In this document: in pieces, positions 26,247 through 33,917 of the stretch | Layout: every line of letters begins with the position of its first letter | How positions within the stretch are numbered: the first letter of the stretch is position 1 | Origin: a virus | Direction: 5' to 3' (one strand) | Length of the DNA stretch: 38,494 nucleotides | IMG/VR virus record: IMGVR_UViG_3300027833_000110 | Coordinates: 1 to 38,494 of that record | Notes under the pieces: generated by a model | The model's input: only the letters and a program-made list of their open reading frames with translations | Databases searched by the model: none | What the model was told of the DNA's origin: nothing | Program-made: the position numbers and the translations under genes

Positions 26247-27610
26247 TATGGAAGTCTCTCCAGTTTACACAGGTTCATTGACACTGTGTGTGAGGTTCCA
26301 GCAAAGGTGTGTCTTGTATCATATATGATAAAATCACCAGATTTGTTTTTGTCTATTAGGTCATCTTCGGTTGCTGCGTTCGATGACTCTACGTTATCGT
26401 TAACTACTTTTAGATTGATAACGTCACCGACCCCTGCTTTCGATACAATAAAACCCGCACCCTCTACCACAATATTTAACATATTCTTGTACAGATGATT
26501 TAGTATTGCACGACTCTCAAGTTTCTTTTTAAACTTAGTTCCGTCATGTTCATCGTGATAACTTTTATGTCTACCGTAAGTACCCGTAGAAGTGACTGTA
26601 TGGTATACATGAGAGTTATACTCATCTACATTAATACCGTCTACTTTGAATTCTCGGTCAAACACACCCTGATTGGCACCTATAATACTATCACTCTGTA
26701 GTCTATCTAGGACATTCCTTATAGTGTGATGAGTCTTAAATACCTGTCCAGTGTTTAAGTTTGTGTTCTGGTATGTTGCTCCGACTGCACCCTGTCTAAT
26801 AAGATTCAGTGTGTTGGCCATCTTTGATGTCTTAATTGCCTTAATTGTAAAGGTCTTTTCAAATTCGGTTTGTGATTCTGCGTTCGATACGTTTGCGGGA
26901 TTGAATGTGTATGGTAACTCTTTGTTAAACGCTTTTTGTGATAACATGGAGTCCAGATTACCCAGACGTAGATTGTTGTCGTGCATTGACGCATAGGTAA
27001 AGAATGGAGAACCTGTAACCGTAGTCGCACGTTTGGTCAACCAGTTAACCGCCTCGATTGGTGATAGGTTAGGGATGATTCCTTTCATATCACTCTGTAA
27101 CGGAAGCGACCTTACTCCATTGGGTAGAAATAAGTATGACAAGTCTATATCAAGATTCATCTCTGTAGCCAACAACTTAATTAGAACCTCATCAATCCTT
27201 CCATTAAAAGATTTACTAATCTTCTTCAGACTAGATAAAAATGCGTGTTCATCCAATAGTGTGAATACATAGACACTTGATTTCCCGTTGTCATTCGACT
27301 TAACCGAACGTTCGATTCCTGTCATGACAAAGGTGCGTTCAAATACTGTATCCAAATCATTGTCTACAGAAGACATCTTTATTCGAAACCTTTCGGTTCC
27401 CTGAAAGTTAATCTTATCAAACAATGCTTTGTCATCTAGTATAACAACCTGACCTGTTAGGTAGGGTTTATCCAGAGTTTCGAAGACATTGAATTCCGCA
27501 ACAGAAGTTCTAATGTCGAATGAGTTTGCAGCAAAACCACCGAAACGGTCAGCCGTAATAGATGCTTCAGTTATCTTGAACTGTTGCGACTGTGATGGTT
27601 TAGACGCCAT
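26246..27610 (-). CDS. 27: baseplate hub protein, gp27-like
   Basis: 454 residues (T4 gp27 has 391). The N-terminal part (FETLDKPYLTGQVVILDDKALFDKINFQG, ERFRIKMSSVD) is the strand-rich tube-like domain of gp27/gpD hubs. PIEAVNWLTKRA at about 185 and DVINLKVVND near 410 are typical of this fold, and GDFIIYDTRHTFAG matches the conserved C-terminal hub strand. It lies between gp53 and the gp5-like gene, whose product binds gp27 as a trimer in T4. The assignment is from pattern and position, not from clear sequence identity. TAATG overlaps at both ends suggest coupled, equimolar synthesis. Confidence 0.7.
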   Translation of the reverse strand: MASKPSQSQQFKITEASITADRFGGFAANSFDIRTSVAEFNVFETLDKPYLTGQVVILDDKALFDKINFQGTERFRIKMSSVDNDLDTVFERTFVMTGIERSVKSNDNGKSSVYVFTLLDEHAFLSSLKKISKSFNGRIDEVLIKLLATEMNLDIDLSYLFLPNGVRSLPLQSDMKGIIPNLSPIEAVNWLTKRATTVTGSPFFTYASMHDNNLRLGNLDSMLSQKAFNKELPYTFNPANVSNAESQTEFEKTFTIKAIKTSKMANTLNLIRQGAVGATYQNTNLNTGQVFKTHHTIRNVLDRLQSDSIIGANQGVFDREFKVDGINVDEYNSHVYHTVTSTGTYGRHKSYHDEHDGTKFKKKLESRAILNHLYKNMLNIVVEGAGFIVSKAGVGDVINLKVVNDNVESSNAATEDDLIDKNKSGDFIIYDTRHTFAGTSHTVSMNLCKLERLP

Positions 27611-28359
27611 TAGGTTGCCTGTTTATGAAAGTTGTTGAACTCGGAAACGACCTTAGTGATAACATCGGGTCTTAAGACAACGATTTCTTTTAAGTCTTCG
27701 TTAGCCATGTTGAGTCTGTCCCTATATGTGACAGGTATCCAAAGCGCTGATGGGTTTGCAAAGTCGAACAACGGTAGGTCTTGGTAAACACCTTGGGAAT
27801 CCATATAATGATGGATTGCATCATATTGTGTAGATTCTTTTACAAGTTGTGCGGTGTAGAAAGCACCCTCTTGACTGAGGTACTGAATACTCTCGGTTGG
27901 GCCAAAGTTGTTATCATCTACAGTATCAATAATCAATTGACCAAACTCTAAACGTCTTGCGACAATAGTTCCTACCGTATTACTAGTCGTACCAGTTACC
28001 GTAGTTCCTACAGGAAAGTTCGTTGCAATCTCATCATTCGTGGTTACTGTTCTATGCGGATACTTTGATATAGCAGTTGGAAGAATTTCGTGTGCGAGTA
28101 CAGGCCATCCTTGTTGACGTATATCGTCATTTAACAAAAAGAATGTCCAATAGTAATCCGTTGTACCATATAACTTATAGGACAATGTGTCTGGTCTATC
28201 ACCCGATACGATGGTGTATTGATTATAGAAAGATATGTTATCCTTTATACCATCAATCATGTCAACGTATTGGGTCAAGTCATTAAACATGACTGGTTTT
28301 TCGTTGTCACCAAATCTATATGCAACTGTATTAAAATTGCGGAAGTATTTTGTTGTCAT
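27610..28359 (-). CDS. 53: baseplate wedge protein gp53
   Basis: 249 residues (T4 gp53 has 196). The start MTTKYFRNFNTVAYRFGDN and the LysM-like stretch YTIVSGDRPDTLSYKLYG followed by YYWTFFLLNDD are classic gp53, which joins wedges through gp6/gp25 in T4. The conserved C-terminal DLPLFDFANPSALWIPVTYRD is followed by NMANEDLKEIVVLRP, also family-typical. An insertion of about 50 residues near 100-160 (TTVTGTTSNTVGTIVARRLEFG) explains the extra length. It shares one base with both neighbours. T4 also has gp53 next to gp4 and gp5; here gp4 lies across the divergent promoter region. Confidence 0.9.
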   Translation of the reverse strand: MTTKYFRNFNTVAYRFGDNEKPVMFNDLTQYVDMIDGIKDNISFYNQYTIVSGDRPDTLSYKLYGTTDYYWTFFLLNDDIRQQGWPVLAHEILPTAISKYPHRTVTTNDEIATNFPVGTTVTGTTSNTVGTIVARRLEFGQLIIDTVDDNNFGPTESIQYLSQEGAFYTAQLVKESTQYDAIHHYMDSQGVYQDLPLFDFANPSALWIPVTYRDRLNMANEDLKEIVVLRPDVITKVVSEFNNFHKQAT

Positions 28360-29441
28360 TAGAATCCATCCTCTTCAACATCTTTTCTGTTGAGTGTTCG
28401 TGTTTCTTGGAAGGACAGCGACATCTCAATCTCTTGAAAATTACCATCAGAATGCATAGACATTGCAGTATTGTTATATGTTACACTAATATCTTTAAGA
28501 AAGCAAGGTTTAATTTTTGTTGCGATATCTTGACCGTCATACTCAACATCGATTCTAAATTTATTAGGAAACTTATAACCAATGGAGATTGAACTACCAG
28601 CAACATCTAAGTTAATGTTTTCGGGATAGAGTTCTGTTCGGAATAACTTAATAATTTCTTTTACTTCCTCAGCTTCTTTTCTAGAGGATGGATAGAACTT
28701 AAACGCAAATGCAAACTCTCTGAGTGTAACAGACTTGAACAATACACGAGTGTTTGGATTTGATGTTACGCCTGTCGCAGACCTGAATGCTCCTGATACC
28801 TCATCAGGAAAATTACTCATTATTTTTACGGTGGCAAGTTTTGCAACATCAGCGTTAGCGTTACCCGACAATCCAGAAGTCAGTGTTTTGAATCCACCCT
28901 CAATCATTCCTCTTATTGCACCTTCTCCACTCTTCAATCCAGCTTCTGCGCCTGCACCCATAGCACCTAAGTCCATATTATCATAACCAACATTATCACG
29001 GTACTGTAGTCCTACGGGAAGATATAAAGATACCTTTCTACCAACAGCCGACAATCCTTTAGGTTTAGTTACTGGTTGTGTTTTTGCATCCTCACCCTTG
29101 AACGTAGTATTTCCTGTTTGTATTTCTTCGGGGTTATCTGTACCAATAGCTGATGCAATCGCTGTTACCGCAGATTTACCAAATTCAACAACCGTAGCAA
29201 GTGCGTTACCGATATCAGTCTCCGCTTCTTCCATCACATTAAAGATAAGTCTACCTTTATAGTCATCGGCATTATTCAATGGATACTCAAGGTCTTTTAA
29301 CTTTAAATTTTCTTCTACTGCCTGAGTAGGGGTACTACCAACAATCTTGCGTGGTTCTCGGCCTTCTGCTACAGCATTATTGTTTTCTGCTATCTGTCGC
29401 AATGCGATTGTCTGGTCTTCTGTTATTGGTGCCGTAGCCAT
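28359..29441 (-). CDS. 48: baseplate tail tube cap gp48
   Basis: 360 residues, nearly equal to T4 gp48 (364). Residues 125-155 (VGRKVSLYLPVGLQYRDNVGYD) and the C-terminal half (LFKSVTLREFAFAFKFYPSSRKEAEEVKEIIKLFR, then FPNKFRIDVEYDGQ, FLKDISVTYNN) match the tube-like fold shared by gp48, gp54 and tail tube protein gp19. gp48 sits between the hub and gp54 and starts tube growth. It is the first gene of the minus-strand baseplate operon, 38 bases after a TATAAATA late promoter, with AGGT before the ATG. gp54 lies on the opposite strand. Confidence 0.88.
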   Translation of the reverse strand: MATAPITEDQTIALRQIAENNNAVAEGREPRKIVGSTPTQAVEENLKLKDLEYPLNNADDYKGRLIFNVMEEAETDIGNALATVVEFGKSAVTAIASAIGTDNPEEIQTGNTTFKGEDAKTQPVTKPKGLSAVGRKVSLYLPVGLQYRDNVGYDNMDLGAMGAGAEAGLKSGEGAIRGMIEGGFKTLTSGLSGNANADVAKLATVKIMSNFPDEVSGAFRSATGVTSNPNTRVLFKSVTLREFAFAFKFYPSSRKEAEEVKEIIKLFRTELYPENINLDVAGSSISIGYKFPNKFRIDVEYDGQDIATKIKPCFLKDISVTYNNTAMSMHSDGNFQEIEMSLSFQETRTLNRKDVEEDGF

Positions 29442-29453
29442 GCTTACCTGTCC

Positions 29454-29461
29454 TATAAATA
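29454..29461 (+). promoter_or_regulatory. T4-type late promoter (TATAAATA), plus strand
   Basis: The exact core lies 33 bases before the gp4 ATG and predicts a start near 29467. It lies inside the leader of the opposing gp48 transcript. It should drive gp4, the radical SAM gene and perhaps the rest of the plus block. Confidence 0.85.
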
Positions 29462-29478
29462 CATCTATGGTTTTCTTT

Positions 29479-29486
29479 TATTTATA
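29479..29486 (-). promoter_or_regulatory. T4-type late promoter (TATAAATA), minus strand
   Basis: The minus strand reads CTTATAAATAAAAG, with a predicted start near 29473, 32 bases before the gp48 ATG at 29441. It faces the plus-strand late promoter 17 bases away, so the two transcripts would overlap by a few bases at their 5' ends and each polymerase crosses the other promoter. Confidence 0.85.
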
Positions 29487-29494
29487 AGGTTTTT

Positions 29495-29995
29495 ATGGCA
29501 TATTCGGGCAGATACAAGGTAAAAAATCCAGAGAAGTATGAAGGTGACCACACTAAGGTTACCTATCGTTCTCTGTGGGAGAAACACGCATTTCGATGGG
29601 CGGATGATAATCCAGATTTGGCAAAGTGGTCTTCCGAAGAAGTTATTATACCATACTTATATGAAGTAGACAAGCGTTATCATAGATATTTTATGGATTT
29701 AAAGTTATCTTATAAGGATGGTAGAACGTACTTGGTCGAGATTAAACCTGAGAAGGAAACTAGGATACCAGCTGGTGACCGTAGGACTAGAAGATTCATA
29801 TCGGAAAGTATGACCTATGTTAAGAATATAAATAAGTGGGAAGCTGCAAATGTGTACGCACAAGACCGAGGATGGAAGTTCGTCATATGGACAGAGAAGA
29901 ACGAACCCCTGAAGAGTCTTATTCCCAAATCAACAAAACCCTTGAAACCGTTAGGCAAAACATTAAGACCTTTTAGGAAAAAACGTAAGAAATGA
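29495..29995 (+). CDS. 4: head completion nuclease-like protein gp4
   Basis: 166 residues (T4 gp4 has 150). YRSLWEKHAFRWADDNP, then YFMDLKLSYKDGRTYLVEIKP show the gp4/TnsA-like PD-(D/E)xK pattern with E29, D68, E82 and K84. These are the positions expected for a nuclease. T4 gp4 (gp50/65) joins filled heads and is required to make heads ready for tails. The C-terminus is very basic (KTLRPFRKKRKK), as for DNA binding. It is the first gene of the plus-strand late block, and the radical SAM gene starts inside its last codon (ATGA). Confidence 0.9.
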   Translation: MAYSGRYKVKNPEKYEGDHTKVTYRSLWEKHAFRWADDNPDLAKWSSEEVIIPYLYEVDKRYHRYFMDLKLSYKDGRTYLVEIKPEKETRIPAGDRRTRRFISESMTYVKNINKWEAANVYAQDRGWKFVIWTEKNEPLKSLIPKSTKPLKPLGKTLRPFRKKRKK

Positions 29996-31695
29996 ATCAT
30001 GCTTTAATTTTGACTGGGGCTAGTTTTTCATACCCCGAAGATTATCATATTACAGAAGTACCCGTAAGGGGAACAGGGGCACATAGAATTGCCTCACATA
30101 TGAGGGAGACTGGTGAGTGGGACATCGAAGTTTTAGACTTCGTAGATGCGTGGACTATCGAAGAACTAAAAGACTTTGTTGATAGTCGGGTTTCTAGTAG
30201 TACCAAGTGGATAGGGTTTAGTGTCTTCTTTACTTATTCACCTTTCAGTGAGTTGACCATTGTTACAAAACACAATGCGATAGCAAAATACGTAAAAGAA
30301 AAGTATCCGTGGATTAAGACTGTTGTCGGTGCCAATAAACTAGTGAATGTTGTACGTCATAGACATATGGATTACTATTCTATAGGTAACGGTGAACACG
30401 CAATAGTTGCCCTATGTGAGTACTTTGTCGGTAGAAATCCTGAACCTATTGTGAAGGTGATGACTAATCCACTCGACCTTATTGATATGCATGGGGTCAA
30501 GTTTAATATAATTGATTGTTTCAGGGACTATCCAGCATACCCACATAGGAATCCAAAAACCTCATATGAGGAACGAGACTTTATAAAGAGTCATGAAGTC
30601 TTGACCATGGAGTTGTCAAGAGGATGTATCTTTAAATGTACCTTCTGTGACTATGCACCGTTGGGTGTTAGGGGTGACAATAGTAGAGAGGTTGGTAACT
30701 TCAAAGAAGAACTTGTAGAGAACTATGAGAAGTGGGGTGTGACTCACTATTGTCTAGCTGACGAAACAGCCAATGCAAGTTCTGGTTACATATCAAAGTT
30801 TGCGGATGCAGTAAGAACACTACCCTTCCAACCACAGTTCCATGGATTTATTCGAGGAGACTTGTTCGTAAGACGAAAACAACAAGACTGGGATAATATG
30901 ATTGACATGGGATTCACAAGTCACTCTATGGGTCTAGAGACATTCAACCATGCAGCTGGTAAGTCTATTCACAAAGGTTTCTCCCCGTTACAATTACAAG
31001 AAGGACTTCTACAGGGAGAGGAATACTTTCGAAGTAACGTTCTGCCGGGCAATCATTACACGTGTACGATATCGATGATTGCGGGATTGCCACATGAGAC
31101 GTTTGAGTCTTTAGATAATACCGAGAGATGGTTGAATAAGTATTGGCAGAATCAGATTACAATGCATCCATTGTACATCTCACAACACGTTACTAATGGT
31201 ATCGATGCGGTGTCAGAAATAGAACGTGACCCCTCTAAGTATGGGTACACTTACAGAGAAATGGGTCTTTATGATAAAGCGTTTATGAGATTTGCAGACC
31301 ACAATGGCGAGTTTGCGTTCGAAGGTTATAGTCAGTGGGAATCACTATCAATCAAGGAAAAGTATAATCTGATTGATGTTGAAAACACTACAAAAGAAAT
31401 TCTAAAAGACAGGGCAGCGGAGACAAAGAGTCTAGTATGGGTGCATCCAAGTGGAGACTATGATTATATTGACATGGTTGAATGGGCGGCAAAATTCCAA
31501 AACAACCGAGTAATAGAACTAAATAGACCAGAGAGTCAGAGTGGTTGGCATATGGGTTGGTACAAACAACACGGGTACACTGATTTACGTGAGGTCTATA
31601 ACGGCAACCCACCAATCATAACATCATCCGATGTTGGCCGATATTATGATTTTATTGATAATTATAAAAAAGACAAGATGAATTGGTATAAATAG
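29992..31695 (+). CDS. radical SAM protein with B12-binding-like N-terminus
   Basis: 567 residues. C212, C216 and C219 form the CxxxCxxC cluster in RGCIFKCTFCDY. Upstream segments resemble the Rossmann cobalamin-binding domain seen in class B radical SAM methyltransferases and cyclases: KWIGFSVFFTYSP, IAKYVKEKYPWIKTVVGAN, MDYYSIGNGEHAIVAL. No DxHxxG B12-ligating His motif is visible, so cobalamin may not bind. Later SMGLETFNH and SMIAGLPHETFESL match the SAM-binding strands of the TIM barrel. It starts inside the gp4 stop and is followed by a late promoter sharing its stop codon. Substrate unknown; it could modify a virion protein, a tRNA or a cofactor. Confidence 0.85.
   Translation: MNHALILTGASFSYPEDYHITEVPVRGTGAHRIASHMRETGEWDIEVLDFVDAWTIEELKDFVDSRVSSSTKWIGFSVFFTYSPFSELTIVTKHNAIAKYVKEKYPWIKTVVGANKLVNVVRHRHMDYYSIGNGEHAIVALCEYFVGRNPEPIVKVMTNPLDLIDMHGVKFNIIDCFRDYPAYPHRNPKTSYEERDFIKSHEVLTMELSRGCIFKCTFCDYAPLGVRGDNSREVGNFKEELVENYEKWGVTHYCLADETANASSGYISKFADAVRTLPFQPQFHGFIRGDLFVRRKQQDWDNMIDMGFTSHSMGLETFNHAAGKSIHKGFSPLQLQEGLLQGEEYFRSNVLPGNHYTCTISMIAGLPHETFESLDNTERWLNKYWQNQITMHPLYISQHVTNGIDAVSEIERDPSKYGYTYREMGLYDKAFMRFADHNGEFAFEGYSQWESLSIKEKYNLIDVENTTKEILKDRAAETKSLVWVHPSGDYDYIDMVEWAAKFQNNRVIELNRPESQSGWHMGWYKQHGYTDLREVYNGNPPIITSSDVGRYYDFIDNYKKDKMNWYK
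31687..31694 (+). promoter_or_regulatory. T4-type late promoter abutting the next start codon
   Basis: The strand reads TATAAATAGAAGTATG. The core overlaps the stop codon of the radical SAM gene and lies exactly five bases before the ATG at 31700, so the transcript would begin on the start codon. This matches the gp25 arrangement at 15 of 16 bases. Confidence 0.7.
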
Positions 31696-31699
31696 AAGT

Positions 31700-32293
31700 A
31701 TGTCAAATATATTTAATAAATTAGAGTTACAAGCATTCCGTGCAGGAGTAACCCCCCGCACCAAGGAAAGTCGTGCGTGGTTCCAAAAGAAAGCATCTAA
31801 TATGCGTTCCATCAATCGTGAAGCATTGATGAAAGAGGAACAGATAAAGAGTCGTGCGAAGAGTGGTGTTGTGGGAACAATGCAGATGTTCTTCTATGAC
31901 CCCAAGACTAAGGACACACTTCCGTATTACGATTTGTTCCCCTTGGTTATTGTTGTTGGCCCTGCAAAGGGTGGGTTCTATGGATTGAACCTTCACTACC
32001 TTCCACCTATCCTTCGTGCAAAGATGTTGGATGCGTTGATGGAGACTTCGGCTAGTAACAAGACTGACGATGCAAAGTTTGCTATCAACTATAAGAAATT
32101 ACAGAGTATTGCGAAGTTGCGATACTACGAACCGTGTTTCAAACATTACTTGACAGCACACGTCAAGAGTAAGTTTGCGGAAGTACCACAACCTGAGTGG
32201 GAGATTGCAACATTCTTACCAACCGCACAGTTCCGTAAGGCAAACTCTCAGAAGGTGTACTACGATTCAAGACAAAAGATAGGTAAAAGTTAA
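31700..32293 (+). CDS. conserved T4-like phage protein, unknown
   Basis: 197 residues. The core (MFFYDPKTKDTLPYYDLFPL then GGFYGLNLHYLPPILRAKML, residues 63-109) is a pattern I know from marine T4-like phages without an assigned function. A basic N-terminus (KAGVTPRTKE-like; RTKESRAWFQKKASN) could bind DNA or a partner. It lies between the radical SAM gene and gp54, so a role in tail or head completion is possible; a DNA-end protector (gp2) like role is only speculation. Its end shares one base with gp54 (TAATG). No clear Shine-Dalgarno precedes the start. Confidence 0.65.
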   Translation: MSNIFNKLELQAFRAGVTPRTKESRAWFQKKASNMRSINREALMKEEQIKSRAKSGVVGTMQMFFYDPKTKDTLPYYDLFPLVIVVGPAKGGFYGLNLHYLPPILRAKMLDALMETSASNKTDDAKFAINYKKLQSIAKLRYYEPCFKHYLTAHVKSKFAEVPQPEWEIATFLPTAQFRKANSQKVYYDSRQKIGKS

Positions 32294-32994
32294 TGGGATT
32301 CGCAATCGATGACTTCAAGTCACAGGTAGGTCAAGGCGGTGGTATAGCGATGGGGAATCTATATAAGATTTTCCTACCACCTATTAGGGGTGACGCAAGA
32401 GCGTTAAACCTGTTGTGTAAAGCAACATCTCTGCCAGGCAGACAAATCCTATCAAACGAAAAAACGATGGGTCTTCACACTACCAAGATGGCATACGGTT
32501 ATGCAGTTGAAGATGTAACACTGACCTTTCATTGTCTTAATGATATGGAAGTCAGACAGTACTTCGAGACATGGCAGAACCTTGCGGTCAATCAAGAGAC
32601 CCAAGAGATTGGTTACTTTAACGAGTACACCCATCCAGTGATTATTCAACATATTAAGAAGAGCGCATCTTTCCCCATCAAAAAGAAAAAGTTATTTGAT
32701 TCTGGTAAGATACCTTCCTCTATACGTGGAAGATTACCAAGACTAGGGCCAATCGACCTTGCACAAGGCGAGTTAGATTTAAATTTGGTATTCGGTGATG
32801 ATATCACTTATACTTTAGTCCTAGATAAAGCATACCCAACATCATTGAGTGCAATTGAGTTGAGTGATGACGGACAGTTACTTGAGGTTACGGTACAACT
32901 ATCGTACAAGAATTGGAAGTCCAAAGACGGTGACAACAAAGGCAGCGACTTTATACAAGGTCTAGCTGGTGAGTTGATTAGAAAATTTTTATAA
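32293..32994 (+). CDS. 54: baseplate tail tube initiator gp54
   Basis: 233 residues (T4 gp54 has 320). LLCKATSLPGRQILSNEKT, then VEDVTLTFHCLNDMEVRQYFETWQNL show the tail-tube fold shared by gp54, gp48 and gp19, and LEVTVQLSYKNWKSK is the closing strand of that fold. T4 gp54 polymerises on gp48 and starts gp19 tube. The neighbours gp26 and tape measure support gp54 rather than gp19, although the short length leaves a divergent tube protein possible. AGGT precedes the ATG. Confidence 0.75.
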   Translation: MGFAIDDFKSQVGQGGGIAMGNLYKIFLPPIRGDARALNLLCKATSLPGRQILSNEKTMGLHTTKMAYGYAVEDVTLTFHCLNDMEVRQYFETWQNLAVNQETQEIGYFNEYTHPVIIQHIKKSASFPIKKKKLFDSGKIPSSIRGRLPRLGPIDLAQGELDLNLVFGDDITYTLVLDKAYPTSLSAIELSDDGQLLEVTVQLSYKNWKSKDGDNKGSDFIQGLAGELIRKFL

Positions 32995-33020
32995 CATATT
33001 ATTATTAGAGAGAAAATATA

Positions 33021-33722
33021 ATGGCATTACCCAAGTTAAATAGTAACCCCAAGTATGAGATGACAATCCCATCAACACAACAGGGCGTAAGATTCCGTCC
33101 ATACTTAGTCAAGGAAGAGAAAGTTCTTCTTATGGCATTTGAAAGTCAAGACACGGTTCAGGCAATGAAAGCAATCATTGATACAATCGTAGTGTGTGTT
33201 GATGATAAGATTGTTGGTGCAGACCTTACCACGTTTGATGTTGAATATATGTTTACCAAACTTCGCAGTAAATCTGTAGGTGAACGAAGTAACATTAGTA
33301 TTGCCTGTACGGAATGTGATGAGAAGAACGAAGTATCTATTAACATTGATGAACTTGAGATTGTACTTGACAACCCGTCACAGACTATTGAACTACAGAA
33401 AGATGTTCATGTAGAGATGGGATATCCTTCAGCGAAAGTGTTGATGGATATGAAAGAAGGCCTTTCACAGACCGAACAATTGATTGAACTAGTCATATAC
33501 AGTATCAAGAAAATTATGACTGAAGACGAACAAATCGATGCAAAGGATGTGTCACAGAAAGATTTACGTGAATTTGTTGACTCAATGACGGGTGAACAGT
33601 TCAAGAACATTAGTGAATTTGTGGCGACAATTCCAACATTGACTAAAGATATTGATTTCACGTGTAATAAATGTGATACAGAGAACACACATACTTTATC
33701 GGGGTTTACTGATTTTTTTTAG
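33021..33722 (+). CDS. 26: baseplate hub assembly protein gp26 (zero frame)
   Basis: 233 residues. The start (YEMTIPSTQQGVRFRPYLVKEEKVLLMAFES) is the signature of the T4 base plate family (gp26, PF12322). Two CxxC pairs (C96/C99 in ACTECD and C215/C218 in TCNKCD) could bind zinc. T4 gp26 takes part in hub assembly with gp51 and gp28. The stop TAG lies in a run of eight T (33713-33720), and the -1 frame is open for 64 further codons, so this protein is probably made along with a longer frameshifted form. AGAGAG lies before the start, with a 26-base gap after gp54. Confidence 0.85.
   Translation: MALPKLNSNPKYEMTIPSTQQGVRFRPYLVKEEKVLLMAFESQDTVQAMKAIIDTIVVCVDDKIVGADLTTFDVEYMFTKLRSKSVGERSNISIACTECDEKNEVSINIDELEIVLDNPSQTIELQKDVHVEMGYPSAKVLMDMKEGLSQTEQLIELVIYSIKKIMTEDEQIDAKDVSQKDLREFVDSMTGEQFKNISEFVATIPTLTKDIDFTCNKCDTENTHTLSGFTDFF
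33713..33720 (+). other. slippery T8 run, predicted -1 frameshift site
   Basis: The zero-frame codons are GAT TTT TTT TAG. A simultaneous -1 slip on T-TTT-TTT avoids the stop and continues with TTA GTA AAC. A six-pair A/U-rich hairpin (TGATAA-ACTT-TTATCA at 33744-33759) lies 24 bases downstream, further than usual for a stimulator. Confidence 0.7.
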
Positions 33723-33913
33723 TAAACCTTTCCCATGATAGTCTGATAAACTTTTATCAAACTAATTTTTCGTTAATGCAACATCATCACTATAGTTTAA
33801 CAGAACTAGAAGCGATGATACCGTGGGAAAGGGAGGTATACGTTTCTCTACTTACAGATTACATAAAAGAAGAGAACGACAGAATTAAAACAGAACAAAA
33901 AAGGACAGGGTAG
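33719..33913 (+). CDS. 51: -1 frame extension of gp26, gp51-like
   Basis: From the slip site the -1 frame encodes 64 residues with no stop until TAG at 33911: NLSHDSLINFYQTNFSLMQH, then HYSLTELEAMIPWEREVYVSLL and a charged end. The segment SLTELEAMIPWER is a pattern of the gp26/gp51 hub assembly proteins. No Shine-Dalgarno serves the internal ATG at 33776, and conserved-looking sequence begins well before it, so frameshifted fusion (297 residues in all) is more likely than independent initiation. The frame ends four bases before the tape-measure ATG. In lambda-like tails the G/GT pair has the same position and chaperones the tape measure; that parallel is my inference. Confidence 0.7.
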   Translation, partial: LVNLSHDSLINFYQTNFSLMQHHHYSLTELEAMIPWEREVYVSLLTDYIKEENDRIKTEQKRTG

Positions 33914-33917
33914 ATAG

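Noticed and set aside
29827-29834. Plus-strand TATAAATA inside gp4
   Set aside because: It encodes N-I-N-K in a conserved gene and lies far from the next start; the same codons give another chance match at 10344. It is kept only as a doubtful possibility.
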